Translations under genes and position numbers: made by a program
Shown here: one piece after another, positions 7,976-17,195 of the stretch
How the letters are laid out: every line of letters starts with the position of its first letter
Position numbering within the stretch: the first letter of the stretch is position 1
The notes under the pieces: model-generated
Seen by the model: only the letters and a program-made list of their open reading frames with translations
The model's database searches: none
Told to the model about the DNA's origin: nothing
From: Gammaproteobacteria bacterium HGW-Gammaproteobacteria-15
GTDB taxonomy: Bacteria > Pseudomonadota > Gammaproteobacteria > Enterobacterales > Alteromonadaceae
Direction: 5' to 3'
Assembly: GCA_002840125.1 (NCBI GenBank)
Contig: PGZF01000004.1
Location: forward strand, 62,001-126,000
DNA length: 64,000 nt

Positions 7976-8907
7976 TCGGCTGTACCTTGCTGGAGTACTT
8001 TACGGATAAAGCCATGCTGCTGCTGCAATTGCTGGCGGCAGTGTTCAATGTTCTGGCCACTGAGAATATGCAAAATAGCCAGTTTGGCGCTCATGTCGGC
8101 GGCTTTTAACGCCTGGCGTGCAGTTTCCGGTGTGCAATCGGTGGCCTGCATCACAATACGTACTGCGCGCGCTACCAGCTTTTCGTTGCTGGCGTGTAAA
8201 TCGACCATCAGGTTCTGATACACCTTGCCGCTGCGGATCATCGCCGTGGTAGTTAGCATATTTAAAATCAGTTTTTGTGCTGTACCGGCTTTCATCCGGG
8301 TAGAACCGGTAACCACCTCCGGCCCTACTACAGCACCAATGCCGATATCCGCCGCGCTTAGCACCGGCGCATTGGCGTTGCAGCTGATGGCAGCGGTAAA
8401 ACAGCCGATACTGCGGGCATACGCCAGGCCGCCCAGCACATAAGGCGTGCGGCCGCTGGCGGCAATGCCGACCAGAATATCGTTGGGCTGCAGCTTTATA
8501 CCTTGTAAATCTTCTACGGCCAGTTGTGGGTTATCTTCGGCCCCTTCTACCGCTTTGTATACGGCACCATTACCCCCGGCAATTAACGCCACCACCTGTG
8601 ATGATGGCACGCTGTAGGTTGGCGGGCATTCAACCGCATCAAGAATGCCCAGCCGGCCACTGGTGCCTGCGCCCAGATACACCAGGCGGCCACCGGCATC
8701 AAAGGCTTCGACAATGCGATCGGCCACTGCTGCAACCTGCTCCAAACAGCTGGTAATACTTTGCGCCACGGTTTGATCTTCAGCGTTAATACGTTTGACG
8801 ATCTCCAGGCTCGACAACAAATCGATATCCCAACTGTCGGGATTGCGTGCTTCTGAGCTCATGGCATCCAGTTGTTGTAGTAAAGAGTCCTGTTGGTTAT
8901 TTGTCAT
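7972..8907 (-). CDS. murQ: N-acetylmuramic acid 6-phosphate etherase MurQ
   Basis: 311 residues, full length for MurQ. SIS-domain signature GAGTSGRLGILDAVECPPT around residues 76-96 with the catalytic-type glutamate, VALIAGGNGAVYKAVEGAEDN, GIAASGRTPYV, and GSTRMKAGTAQKLILNMLTT near residue 205. The enzyme splits the lactyl ether of MurNAc-6-P to give GlcNAc-6-P and D-lactate. It overlaps the upstream kinase by 11 bp and the downstream namZ by 4 bp, so the three are one transcript. Confidence 0.95.
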   Translation of the reverse strand: MTNNQQDSLLQQLDAMSSEARNPDSWDIDLLSSLEIVKRINAEDQTVAQSITSCLEQVAAVADRIVEAFDAGGRLVYLGAGTSGRLGILDAVECPPTYSVPSSQVVALIAGGNGAVYKAVEGAEDNPQLAVEDLQGIKLQPNDILVGIAASGRTPYVLGGLAYARSIGCFTAAISCNANAPVLSAADIGIGAVVGPEVVTGSTRMKAGTAQKLILNMLTTTAMIRSGKVYQNLMVDLHASNEKLVARAVRIVMQATDCTPETARQALKAADMSAKLAILHILSGQNIEHCRQQLQQQHGFIRKVLQQGTAE

Positions 8908-9787
8908 CGCCGTTTCCTGAAAGGGGTAAAGAGTTTGTCAGTTGTGTTGCAAGAATAAAAGCACCATCCAGTGCGCTACCGCGTGGCGGTTGCAGCAAAG
9001 CGCGGCATTCTGTATTTAGCAGCGCAGCGGTAATATCGGCCAGGCCGCCTAACAAGACTACCGGCAGCTCAAATTGCTCACGGGCACTGTATAGAAGTTG
9101 GTGCACCGCTGCGCTGTGGCGTAGTAACAGCTTGTCGGCAACGTCGCAGCGCCCGGCATAGTTAAACACTAACGGCGCCAAAGTGGCGTAATCGTTCGGG
9201 CTGGCGGTTTTCAACCAGGGCAGTAACACCGCAGCGTCGTCGCCAATACTTTGTGCTACTGCCTGCAATAACGGGCTTTGCACACCGGCCAGGCTATCTA
9301 CCTGCCATAGTAATTCGCGTACCGCTTGCTTACCCAGCCAGGCGCCACCGCCTTCATCGCCAATATTAAAGCCCCAGCCACCAACCTGTTGCTCAGCGCC
9401 GTCGGCCAACAGGCGCATAGCAACTGAACCGGTGCCCAGCGCAACTACCAACACCGGCTGGCCCAGATTAGCGCCATACAGTGAAGTTTTAGCGTCGGTG
9501 GTGAGTAAAAAACGCGCATAATGCCGGGCCAGCTGCTGGCAAGCCTGCTGATGTTGCTGCGGGTTACCGGCGCCGGCCAGCCCCATTACCGCTACCACTT
9601 GCCGGCTGTCGATACCGGCTTGCTGGCACAGGCTGGCACTGAGTAAATTAATATTACTCAGTGCCAGCGAAAAATCATTCGTCAGTGAGGCCGGGCCAGC
9701 TTGTTGCTGCCAGTGCTGGCCGGTGCTGGTATTGGTCAGGCGGGCCAGCGTTTTACTGCCACCACCATCAACCGCCAAAATCCACAT
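8897..9787 (-). CDS. BadF/BadG-type N-acetyl-hexosamine kinase (GlcNAc/MurNAc kinase)
   Basis: 296 residues of the ASKHA/BadF family: phosphate-1 loop DGGGSKT at residues 7-13, ALGTGS phosphate-2 loop, GGWGFNIGDEGGGAWLG, and LLGGLAD adenosine motif. Related proteins (NagK-like, MurK) phosphorylate GlcNAc and/or MurNAc at C6. Lying between the symporter and murQ, it most likely makes MurNAc-6-P for MurQ after non-PTS uptake. Its start shares one base with the symporter stop (TAATG), a translational-coupling arrangement. A second BadF kinase lies at 28693. Confidence 0.85.
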   Translation of the reverse strand: MWILAVDGGGSKTLARLTNTSTGQHWQQQAGPASLTNDFSLALSNINLLSASLCQQAGIDSRQVVAVMGLAGAGNPQQHQQACQQLARHYARFLLTTDAKTSLYGANLGQPVLVVALGTGSVAMRLLADGAEQQVGGWGFNIGDEGGGAWLGKQAVRELLWQVDSLAGVQSPLLQAVAQSIGDDAAVLLPWLKTASPNDYATLAPLVFNYAGRCDVADKLLLRHSAAVHQLLYSAREQFELPVVLLGGLADITAALLNTECRALLQPPRGSALDGAFILATQLTNSLPLSGNGDDK

Positions 9788-11358
9788 TAGTTAACTCCTT
9801 CCATGGCACTGTGCTGCCCCACCGGCTTACCGGCCAGACACACCAGTGTAGCCACCAGGGTGCCAATACACAGCTGCCAGGTAAAACCTAAATCGAGCGC
9901 GGCCAGTTGCGGGCTAAGTTGGTGCAGAATATAAGGTTGCAGCAGCAGGGTCACGCAAAATCCGCTTAGCAGCGCCGCAGTAACAGAGTAGCGGTTGCCG
10001 CGTTGGCTAAACAAGGCCGTAAAAAATACCCCCAACAAGCCGCTGTAAGAAAACACCATTACGCTAAGCGCAAACGCCAGCAAAGGCATATCAGAATACT
10101 GCTGCCAGTAAAAACACAAAATAGCCATGGCCGACAGGGTGATAGCGGTAAACAGCATACCCAGCTGGCCAGCGCGGACAAAATGCCGATCGTCGGTAAC
10201 GGGCTGACGCTTTAACCGCCAGGGTTTATACATATCAGCCACCAGCACAGATGACATAGAATTTAGCCCTGAGGTAATAGTGGATAACGCCGCCGCTATT
10301 ACGCCAACCACCACCAGGCCGCGCAGGCCGGACGGCATTTCATTTAATACGTAATACATAAATACCGTGACTTTTTCCCCGCCGAAGCTGTCGGCAAAGC
10401 CTTGTGCCGGCTGGTATAAATCTGGCCGTTGGTAAAAGATATACAACAAAAAGCCAATCAGAATAAATACCAGCATAACGGGGATCACCATTAACGCAGA
10501 GCTTAGCAGTGCTCTGGCACCGGCTTTGCTGTCTTTGCAGGTGAGCGCACGTTGTGTCATGTCCTGATCTAAACCAAAAGCGGCAATATTCAGCAAAATA
10601 AAACCGGTTAATGCTGACCACATATTAAATACCCCGTTAGAGCTGACATCAAACCGCCAGTCGAACAGTAATAATTTAGACGGCCCGCCCTCTGCCGGCG
10701 AGCTAAGCGCCTGTATCAGTGTGGGTAAATCCAGCCCTATGCTGTGATACAGGTAACCCAGCACCAGCAACGCTGCCAGCACATAAACGCCGCATTGCAG
10801 TGCATCGGTATAAATAACAGAGCGGATACCACCGGCAACAGTACAGGCCAGGCCGATTACAGCCAGCAACACCACAGCCGCCAGCACGCTGCTGGCCTGA
10901 ATATCGTTAAACAACAACATGGCTACTGCTATAGCGGCCATATAAAGCCGTGCACCGCTGGCAAACACCCGGCCAAATAAATACATTTTACCGGCATGAT
11001 CTTTGGCACTGGCTCCAAAGCGCTGTTCCAGCAGTTCATATACCGTGGTGACCTTAAGCTGGTAATAACGCGGCAGTAAAAATTTAATCACGATAAAGGT
11101 AGCAATAAGGGCGCCGATATTGGTGGCGATATAACTTAAGTTACCGCGAAAGCCCATATCCGGGCCGCCAAGAAAGGTAGCCGCCGATTGCGAGGTGGCC
11201 AGCACAGACACCGCCACTACCCATACCGGCATGCTGTTAGCCGCCAAAAAATAATCATTACTGTTACCGGCCTTGCGGCGGTTTACATACCAGCCCGTCA
11301 GTGCCAGTATGGCGAAGTAACTAAAAAATACCGTCCAGTCCAGTAATGTCAGTTGCAT
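9787..11358 (-). CDS. Sodium:solute symporter (SSS family), probable amino-sugar transporter
   Basis: 523 residues with about 13 predicted transmembrane helices. SSS features: DYFLAANSMPVWVVAVSVLATSQS-type helix 1, YELLEQRFG after helix 3, and SGLNSMSSVLVADMY in helix 8-9, where the family binds sodium. Substrate cannot be read from sequence; the operon (kinase, murQ, namZ) argues for MurNAc, GlcNAc or GlcNAc-MurNAc. First gene of the minus-strand operon; its promoter is in the 11359-11502 gap shared with the NagZ-like gene. Confidence 0.88.
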   Translation of the reverse strand: MQLTLLDWTVFFSYFAILALTGWYVNRRKAGNSNDYFLAANSMPVWVVAVSVLATSQSAATFLGGPDMGFRGNLSYIATNIGALIATFIVIKFLLPRYYQLKVTTVYELLEQRFGASAKDHAGKMYLFGRVFASGARLYMAAIAVAMLLFNDIQASSVLAAVVLLAVIGLACTVAGGIRSVIYTDALQCGVYVLAALLVLGYLYHSIGLDLPTLIQALSSPAEGGPSKLLLFDWRFDVSSNGVFNMWSALTGFILLNIAAFGLDQDMTQRALTCKDSKAGARALLSSALMVIPVMLVFILIGFLLYIFYQRPDLYQPAQGFADSFGGEKVTVFMYYVLNEMPSGLRGLVVVGVIAAALSTITSGLNSMSSVLVADMYKPWRLKRQPVTDDRHFVRAGQLGMLFTAITLSAMAILCFYWQQYSDMPLLAFALSVMVFSYSGLLGVFFTALFSQRGNRYSVTAALLSGFCVTLLLQPYILHQLSPQLAALDLGFTWQLCIGTLVATLVCLAGKPVGQHSAMEGVN

Positions 11359-11420
11359 GCGCGGCTCTTAACAGTGAAAAAGTGCTTAACCATACCATAA
11401 TGTATAGTGAGTGGGTAAAG

Positions 11421-11449
11421 TATTCATTTAAATTTTACTTGAATGAATA
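11421..11449. promoter_or_regulatory. Inverted repeat in the divergent symporter / NagZ promoter region
   Basis: TATTCATT (11421-11428) and AATGAATA (11442-11449) form a perfect 8-bp inverted repeat with a 13-bp spacer, midway between the two divergent starts. Its place suggests an operator for the amino-sugar regulator, but no regulator gene is encoded nearby and I do not recognise the motif. Confidence 0.45.
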
Positions 11450-11502
11450 ATTTATTTTTGTTGTACTGCCTGCAGCTTTTGCCAAAATAACAGGATACCG
11501 CC

Positions 11503-13404
11503 GTGGTTGTTTTATCTGCTTGGAACTCTATGTCATGTTTGACCCGCGCTTCGTTACTGCTGCTCAGTGCCTGCAGCTTCACTCTGTCGGCCGCTGCTAT
11601 GCCGGTTAAATCTGCTGTGCCCGCCGCCAGTGTAAAACAAATGCTGGGGCAAAAACTGATGCTGGACCTGCGCTACTACTGCGAGCAGCAGCCAGTAAAT
11701 GGCCAGTGTCGCACACCCATGACAAAACTGCCGCCCGAGCTTGCCACGCTGGTACGTGATTACGATATTGGCGGCGTTATTCTGTTTGCAGAAAACCTGG
11801 CCGATGTCGGCCAAACCGTGCAGCTTAACCGCGATTTACAAAGCGCTGCGGCGGCATCAAAGCTTAAATTGCCGCTGTTTATCAGTATCGATCAGGAAGG
11901 TGGCCGGGTAGCCCGCCTGCCACGCAGTTTAGCTACGTCGTTTGCCGGTAATATGGCTATAGGTGCAACTTATGCGGAGCACGGCACTAAGTTTGCCACT
12001 GAAGTAGGCAAAGTGCTGGCAGATGAATTACTGGCGCTGGGCATTAATGTTAATTTTGCGCCGACAATAGATGTTAACGTTAATCCGCAAAACCCGGTGA
12101 TTAACGTGCGCGCTTTTGGCGAAAACCCGCAGCAAGTGGCGGAACTGGGTAACGCTATGACCAGCGCCATGCAACAGCGCGGCATGATAGCAGCACTGAA
12201 GCATTTTCCCGGCCATGGTGATACCGAAGTAGACAGCCATTTAGGCCTGCCACGGGTAGAGCACAGCAGTGAGCAAATCCGCCAGGTAGATTTATATCCG
12301 TTTGCACATATTATTAAGCAGCAAACTCCGGGTATGATTATGACAGCGCATATTCAGTTTCCGGCGCTGGACAGCAGCACTTTTGTGTCTAAAAACGGCG
12401 AAAAAATGCTTAAGCCGGCGACGCTGTCGCGTACCATTTTGCATGATGTATTGCGCAAAGAAATGGGCTACAACGGTGTGATAGTCACTGATGCGCTGGA
12501 TATGGCCGGTATCAGCAAATTTTTTACCCACACCGAAGCTGTAGTGCAAACCTTTGCCGCCGGTGCTGATATCGCCCTGATGCCGGTAAAACTGCAACAC
12601 CCTGGCGAGCTAAAATCGCTGGCGGCACTGCTTAATGCGCTCGAAGCGGCAGTAAACAACGGCGATATTGCCAAAACGGAACTGACCGAATCTTATCAGC
12701 GCATAGTGGCGTTAAAGCAGCAGTATCCTTTATTACCGGCAGTGAAATCGGCTGCAGAACAAACCAAACTGGCCGGCAAACTGCTTGGCAGTGCTGCGCA
12801 CCGGCAAAGCGAGCTGGCATTAGCCAAAGCCGCGATAACCCAGGTAAAACCGGCTTCGTCTTACTGGCCATTTAAACTCAGTGATACAAAAAAGCTGTTA
12901 CTGATCATGCCAGACCAAACCAAAGCCCGGGCTTTAGCTGCCGCACTGCAGCATTACAGCAAAGATCATTTTGTTATCGACAGCATTAGCCTGCAACAAA
13001 CCGATTTAGCCAGGGCCAGCGCGCAAATTGGTGCGGCTGATCTGGTGATCAGCGGTTTTATTGCCCCTATGCAAAGCCTGGCCGATATTGGCGGTATGGA
13101 CGATTTAACCGGTATTGCCAATATTGCCGCCGCTTATGAGCGGCAAAGCCTGCAATACGAAGCTTTACTGCCACAGATTAAAGCGAAGAAAAAACCACAT
13201 GTGTTTTTAAGTTTGCGCGCGCCTTATGATATCAGCCGTTATGGCCAGCATGCCGATGTAGTACTGGCAAGCTATGCCTATAACACCTCAGAGCAGCCAA
13301 CCGCTATGGGTGCCGGTAATGCGGTATACGAAGCGCTGGCTCAGGCTTTACTTGGTCAATACCGTTTAAGCGGTAAGCTGCCAGTTACTGTTAGCGGGTA
13401 TTAA
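11503..13404 (+). CDS. nagZ: Exported NagZ-type GH3 beta-N-acetylglucosaminidase, two-domain
   Basis: 633 residues. The N-terminus is a signal, possibly a lipoprotein signal (LLSAC, Cys24). The GH3 catalytic domain (about 40-410) has FISIDQEGGRVARL, NVNFAPTIDVN, the NagZ signature KHFPGHGD at 233-240 with the downstream DSH, and VTDALDM with the nucleophile Asp330. A second alpha/beta domain follows (about 440-630). One-domain NagZ of enterics is cytoplasmic; the two-domain exported form resembles B. subtilis NagZ (YbbD), which releases GlcNAc before NamZ releases MurNAc. GTG start seven bases after AGGA; an ATG at 11530 is the alternative. The NagX-like gene follows after 4 bp. Confidence 0.88.
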   Translation: MVVLSAWNSMSCLTRASLLLLSACSFTLSAAAMPVKSAVPAASVKQMLGQKLMLDLRYYCEQQPVNGQCRTPMTKLPPELATLVRDYDIGGVILFAENLADVGQTVQLNRDLQSAAAASKLKLPLFISIDQEGGRVARLPRSLATSFAGNMAIGATYAEHGTKFATEVGKVLADELLALGINVNFAPTIDVNVNPQNPVINVRAFGENPQQVAELGNAMTSAMQQRGMIAALKHFPGHGDTEVDSHLGLPRVEHSSEQIRQVDLYPFAHIIKQQTPGMIMTAHIQFPALDSSTFVSKNGEKMLKPATLSRTILHDVLRKEMGYNGVIVTDALDMAGISKFFTHTEAVVQTFAAGADIALMPVKLQHPGELKSLAALLNALEAAVNNGDIAKTELTESYQRIVALKQQYPLLPAVKSAAEQTKLAGKLLGSAAHRQSELALAKAAITQVKPASSYWPFKLSDTKKLLLIMPDQTKARALAAALQHYSKDHFVIDSISLQQTDLARASAQIGAADLVISGFIAPMQSLADIGGMDDLTGIANIAAAYERQSLQYEALLPQIKAKKKPHVFLSLRAPYDISRYGQHADVVLASYAYNTSEQPTAMGAGNAVYEALAQALLGQYRLSGKLPVTVSGY

Positions 13405-13408
13405 CACT

Positions 13409-14602
13409 ATGTTTAACTGGTATCAGCGTTACGCCGAAGCAATACTTTCTGTGTTACCGGCCAAGCGCCTGTTGGCGCTGGATGCGCTGCGCGGGCTAAC
13501 GATTACCGCCATGATACTGGTTAATAACCCCGGCAGCTGGAGCCATGTTTACAGCCCGTTACTGCATGCGCAGTGGCATGGCTGGACAGTAACTGATCTG
13601 ATCTTCCCGTTTTTTATTGTGATTGTCGGTATGTCGCTGCAGCTAAGCCTGCAGCGGCAAAACAGCAGCGGCAATATTGCTGTGATAAAACATGCCGCAG
13701 TGCGCAGCATAAAGCTGTTTGCTCTGGGGTTGTTTTTAGCATTGTTTTATTACAATTTCCGCGACCCGGCGTACAACTATATTGAGCAGAAACTGCTTAC
13801 CCTGCGCTGGCTGGGGGTATTGCAACGCATTGGCCTGGTATACTTTTTTACCGTGCTTATTGTGCTGTATTGCGGTACCCGTGGCCGTATCGGCTGGTTG
13901 ATAGGCCTTTGTGTTTTATATCTGGCGGGCATGTTGTATCTGCCGTATCAGGATGCTCAGGGTAATCAGTTCCGTGGTCTGCTGGAGTTTGGCAACAGTT
14001 TTGCCGCCTGGCTGGATCATGTCGTGCTGGGTGCCAGCCATGTGTATTACCGCAGTGCCACACCGTTTGCCTTTGATCCGGAAGGGCTGTGGTCTACCTT
14101 GCCAGCGATCAGCAGTTGTCTGGCCGGGGTGTTAATGGCGCAGTATCTGCAAAGCGAGCGCACTTTGGTGCAAAAAATTCGTGGCTTATTGTTATTTGGT
14201 GTGGTGGCAGTATGGCTGGCAGAACTGTGGCATATGGGCCTGCCGATTAATAAAAGCCTGTGGACCCCCAGTTTTGTGCTGCTAAGCAGCGGTTACTGCG
14301 CTATCGCACTGGCGGCCTGCCTGTGGTTATGTGATGTTAAACGCTGGCGGTTGTGGAGCGCACCTTTTGTGGTGTTTGGCGCCAATGCCATTTTGTTTTT
14401 TATGTTTGCCGGTGTGGCGGCGCGCATACTGATGATGATATCTGTCGGCGATACCTCATTACACGGCTGGTTATTCAGCACTGTGTATCAGCCACTGTTT
14501 GGCGATTACAACGGCTCACTGGCGTTTGCGCTGAGCTTTTTGTTACTTTCCTACCTGTTAATGCACTGGTGTTATAAACGCGGTTATATCTTTAAAGTTT
14601 GA
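13409..14602 (+). CDS. nagX: NagX-like acyltransferase/transporter membrane protein (HGSNAT/DUF5009 family)
   Basis: 397 residues with about ten to eleven transmembrane helices. The opening RLLALDALRGLTITAMILVN and TDLIFPFFIVIVGMSLQLSL motifs are those of the heparan-alpha-glucosaminide N-acetyltransferase/NagX family. NagX occurs with chitin and GlcNAc genes in many gammaproteobacteria and is presumed to move or acetylate amino sugars, but its reaction is not settled. It lies 4 bp after the NagZ-like gene and belongs to the same transcript. Confidence 0.8.
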   Translation: MFNWYQRYAEAILSVLPAKRLLALDALRGLTITAMILVNNPGSWSHVYSPLLHAQWHGWTVTDLIFPFFIVIVGMSLQLSLQRQNSSGNIAVIKHAAVRSIKLFALGLFLALFYYNFRDPAYNYIEQKLLTLRWLGVLQRIGLVYFFTVLIVLYCGTRGRIGWLIGLCVLYLAGMLYLPYQDAQGNQFRGLLEFGNSFAAWLDHVVLGASHVYYRSATPFAFDPEGLWSTLPAISSCLAGVLMAQYLQSERTLVQKIRGLLLFGVVAVWLAELWHMGLPINKSLWTPSFVLLSSGYCAIALAACLWLCDVKRWRLWSAPFVVFGANAILFFMFAGVAARILMMISVGDTSLHGWLFSTVYQPLFGDYNGSLAFALSFLLLSYLLMHWCYKRGYIFKV

Positions 14603-14650
14603 GTAGGTTGCGGTGATTTTTTCTGCCGGCTGCCAGCTTGTAATTTTTGG

Positions 14651-14664
14651 TGTAACCGGTTACA
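14651..14664. promoter_or_regulatory. LacI-family operator-like palindrome (site 1, transporter gene)
   Basis: Perfect palindrome TGTAACCGGTTACA, 86 bp before the transporter start. The central CCGG with TGTAA/TTACA arms is typical of LacI/GalR-family operators. The same sequence recurs at 16001, 18365 and 20170, each before another gene of this locus. Confidence 0.8.
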
Positions 14665-14750
14665 GTTATTTCTGTTGTGGATAAAAAGTATGCTGGCCAG
14701 CAGAGTTAGCAGCCACCAATGACAATAAAATCAACAGGAAAAACACCGCC

Positions 14751-15953
14751 ATGCCTATCAGCATCCGACTTAAGTTGTCGCTAATGATGTTTCTGCAGTT
14801 TTTTATCTGGGGCGCCTGGTTTGTTACCATGGGTACCTATCTGTCACAGCGTTTCTCTGCCTCCGGTGCTCAAATGGGCATGGCGTATGAAACGCAGTCT
14901 ATCGGCGCCATTATCGCGCCTTTTATTATCGGCCTGATTGCTGATCGCTATTTTGCCGCGCAAAAAATTCTGGCGCTGTTGCATCTGGTGGGCGCTGCCT
15001 TGCTGTTCAGTGCGGCCTACAGTGGCAGTTTTAGCAGCTTTTACCCCTATATTTTGTTGTATATGGTGGTGTATATGCCCACGCTGGCGCTGGTTAATGC
15101 CATTAGTTTTCGCCAGTTGGCAGAGAAAACCGCGCAGTTTGCCCATATCCGTGTGTTAGGTACTGTCGGCTGGATCACTGCCGGTTTGTTAATTGGCTGG
15201 TTTGGCTGGGAAGGCAGCCAGAACTTACAGTTTACCTTTATGCTGGCGGCCGGTGCGTCATTAGCGCTTGGCGTGTTTAGCCTGACCTTGCCCGACACAC
15301 CGCCGCAGGCCACGCAGCAGCGGCCTACCATACGGCAACTATTGGGGCTGGATGCGCTGGCATTGCTGAAAGACCGCGCTTACCTGGTGTTTTTTCTGGC
15401 CTCGGTACTGATCTGTATTCCGCTGGCGTTTTATTATCAGAATGCCAATTTGTATCTGAATGATTTAGGCATCAGCGGCGCAGCGGCAAAAATGTCGCTG
15501 GGGCAGATGTCTGAAATTGCCTTTATGCTGTTGTTACCGTTATTTTTACGCCGTTACGGCATTAAAGCTACCTTGCTGGTAGGTATGCTGGCCTGGGTGC
15601 TACGTTATGTGCTGTTTGCCTATGGCAACAGCGGTGAGCAGTTATGGATGCTGTTTTTTGGTATTTTACTGCACGGTATTTGTTATGACTTTTTCTTTGT
15701 CAGCGGCCAGATTTACACCGAGCAAAAAGCCGGCCGTGAGATAAAAGCGGCGGCTCAGGGCCTGATCACACTGGCAACTTATGGCGTAGGTATGTTGTTG
15801 GGGTTCCGTCTGGCCGGTTATATCACCGATTTACATCACCTGGACAGCGGTTATCAGTGGTGGCAAATCTGGTTAATTCCGGCTGGTATAGCGGCGCTGG
15901 TATTAGTGGTATTTTTATTAAGCTTTCCAAAGCAGCGCCGGTTGCCGGTTTAA
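14751..15953 (+). CDS. MFS transporter of the nucleoside:H+ symporter (NupG-like) family
   Basis: 400 residues with 12 predicted helices. The opening LKLSLMMFLQFFIWGAWFVTMGTYL and GAIIAPFIIGLIADRYFAAQKIL are characteristic of the NHS/NupG branch of the major facilitator superfamily, which in Bacteroidetes and Alteromonadales often sits in sugar-utilisation clusters and need not carry nucleosides. Regulated by the palindrome at 14651. Context with the dehydrogenase and isomerase genes suggests it imports a glycoside or keto-sugar. Confidence 0.82.
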   Translation: MPISIRLKLSLMMFLQFFIWGAWFVTMGTYLSQRFSASGAQMGMAYETQSIGAIIAPFIIGLIADRYFAAQKILALLHLVGAALLFSAAYSGSFSSFYPYILLYMVVYMPTLALVNAISFRQLAEKTAQFAHIRVLGTVGWITAGLLIGWFGWEGSQNLQFTFMLAAGASLALGVFSLTLPDTPPQATQQRPTIRQLLGLDALALLKDRAYLVFFLASVLICIPLAFYYQNANLYLNDLGISGAAAKMSLGQMSEIAFMLLLPLFLRRYGIKATLLVGMLAWVLRYVLFAYGNSGEQLWMLFFGILLHGICYDFFFVSGQIYTEQKAGREIKAAAQGLITLATYGVGMLLGFRLAGYITDLHHLDSGYQWWQIWLIPAGIAALVLVVFLLSFPKQRRLPV

Positions 15954-16000
15954 CCGCAGCGGTGCCGTTACAGTAAAACAAGGTAATATATTTTCGGTGT

Positions 16001-16014
16001 TGTAACCGGTTTCA
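16001..16014. promoter_or_regulatory. LacI-family operator-like palindrome (site 2, Gfo/Idh/MocA gene)
   Basis: TGTAACCGGTTTCA, one mismatch from the perfect palindrome. It ends where the AAGGGG ribosome site begins and lies only 10 bp before the ATG at 16025, so a bound repressor would block elongation or initiation immediately before the gene. Confidence 0.78.
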
Positions 16015-16024
16015 AGGGGTGGTA

Positions 16025-17188
16025 ATGGCGCAGACAAAAGTCAGAATGGCGATGGTAGGTGGTGGCGAGGGCGCTTTTATCGGTGCTATACACCGTATTG
16101 CTGCCCGGCTGGATAATCAGATCGAGCTGGTAGCAGGCTGCTTTAGCAGTAAGGCTGAGCGCAGCGCTGCTATGGCGGCACAATTGGGTATCAGCACGGC
16201 GCGTTGCTACGATTCCTATCAGCAGCTGTTTGCCGCAGAAGCCCAACTGCCGCCAGAGCAACGGATAGAGTTTGTCACTATAGTGACACCAAATCATCTA
16301 CATTTTCCGGTGGCTAAGGCCGCCTTGCTGGCCGGTTTTCATGTGTTGTCAGATAAACCGGCAACGTTATCGTTAGACGAAGCGCTGCAACTGCAGGCTC
16401 TGGTGCAGCAAACGGGCTTGCGCTATGGCTTAACGCACACTTATGCGGCTTACCCTATGGCACAACAAGCCAGATTACTGGTGCAGCAGGGCCACTTAGG
16501 TGCGGTGCGTCGTGTGGCTGTCAGCTATCCGCAAGGCTGGCTGGCAGACAAAGCCGACAGCGATGGCAGTGCTCAGGCGCAGTGGCGGTTAGATCCGGCC
16601 CGTTCCGGTGTCAGTGGCTGCTTTGCTGATATTGGCACTCATGCCTTTCAGCTGGCGGAGTTTATCAGTGCGCTGCAGGTAACAGAGCTGTGCGCTGATC
16701 TGGCTACAGTGATAGAGGGCCGGCAGCTGGACGATGATGGCAGCGCTTTGCTGCGCTTTAATAATGGCGCCCGAGGCACATTGCTGGCCAGCCAGGTGTG
16801 CGCTGGTATGGGCAATGGTTTACAAATTAGTGTGTATGGCGAGCTGGGTTCACTCAGTTGGCTGCAAGAGCAACCGAATCAACTGTTAGTGCAAATGCGC
16901 GGGCAACCACAACAAACCTGGCAGGCAGGCACTGACAATAGTTATCTGGCACCAGAAGTGCGGGCCTGTTGCCGTACTCCGGCGGGGCATCCTGAAGGCT
17001 ATCTGGAAGCCTTTGCTAATATTTATCGTGACTTTGCGCTGGCATTACGACAACCCACAACCAGCAACCTCGCGGCAGGTATTGAACAGGCAGTGCGCGG
17101 CATGGCCTTTGTACAGGCGGCTGTGGTAAGCAGCAGGCAAAATGCGGCCTGGATAAGCCTAGCCGGGCAATACACTTTTACAGGATAA
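16025..17188 (+). CDS. Gfo/Idh/MocA-family sugar dehydrogenase
   Basis: 387 residues. An N-terminal Rossmann fold opens with MAMVGGGEGAFIGAIHRIAAR (MVGGGEGAF nucleotide loop). VTPNHLHFPVAKAALLAGFHVLSDKP contains the conserved EKP-like lysine motif, here DKP. The C-terminal domain has DIGTHAFQLAEFI, the catalytic-type histidine region. These NAD(P)-dependent enzymes oxidise or reduce sugars, including C3 keto-sugars. ATG 16025 is chosen (GTG 16019 overlaps the ribosome site). The isomerase gene follows after 7 bp. In this locus it may reduce a 3-keto product back to a sugar. Confidence 0.88.
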   Translation: MAQTKVRMAMVGGGEGAFIGAIHRIAARLDNQIELVAGCFSSKAERSAAMAAQLGISTARCYDSYQQLFAAEAQLPPEQRIEFVTIVTPNHLHFPVAKAALLAGFHVLSDKPATLSLDEALQLQALVQQTGLRYGLTHTYAAYPMAQQARLLVQQGHLGAVRRVAVSYPQGWLADKADSDGSAQAQWRLDPARSGVSGCFADIGTHAFQLAEFISALQVTELCADLATVIEGRQLDDDGSALLRFNNGARGTLLASQVCAGMGNGLQISVYGELGSLSWLQEQPNQLLVQMRGQPQQTWQAGTDNSYLAPEVRACCRTPAGHPEGYLEAFANIYRDFALALRQPTTSNLAAGIEQAVRGMAFVQAAVVSSRQNAAWISLAGQYTFTG

Positions 17189-17195
17189 TGAATTT

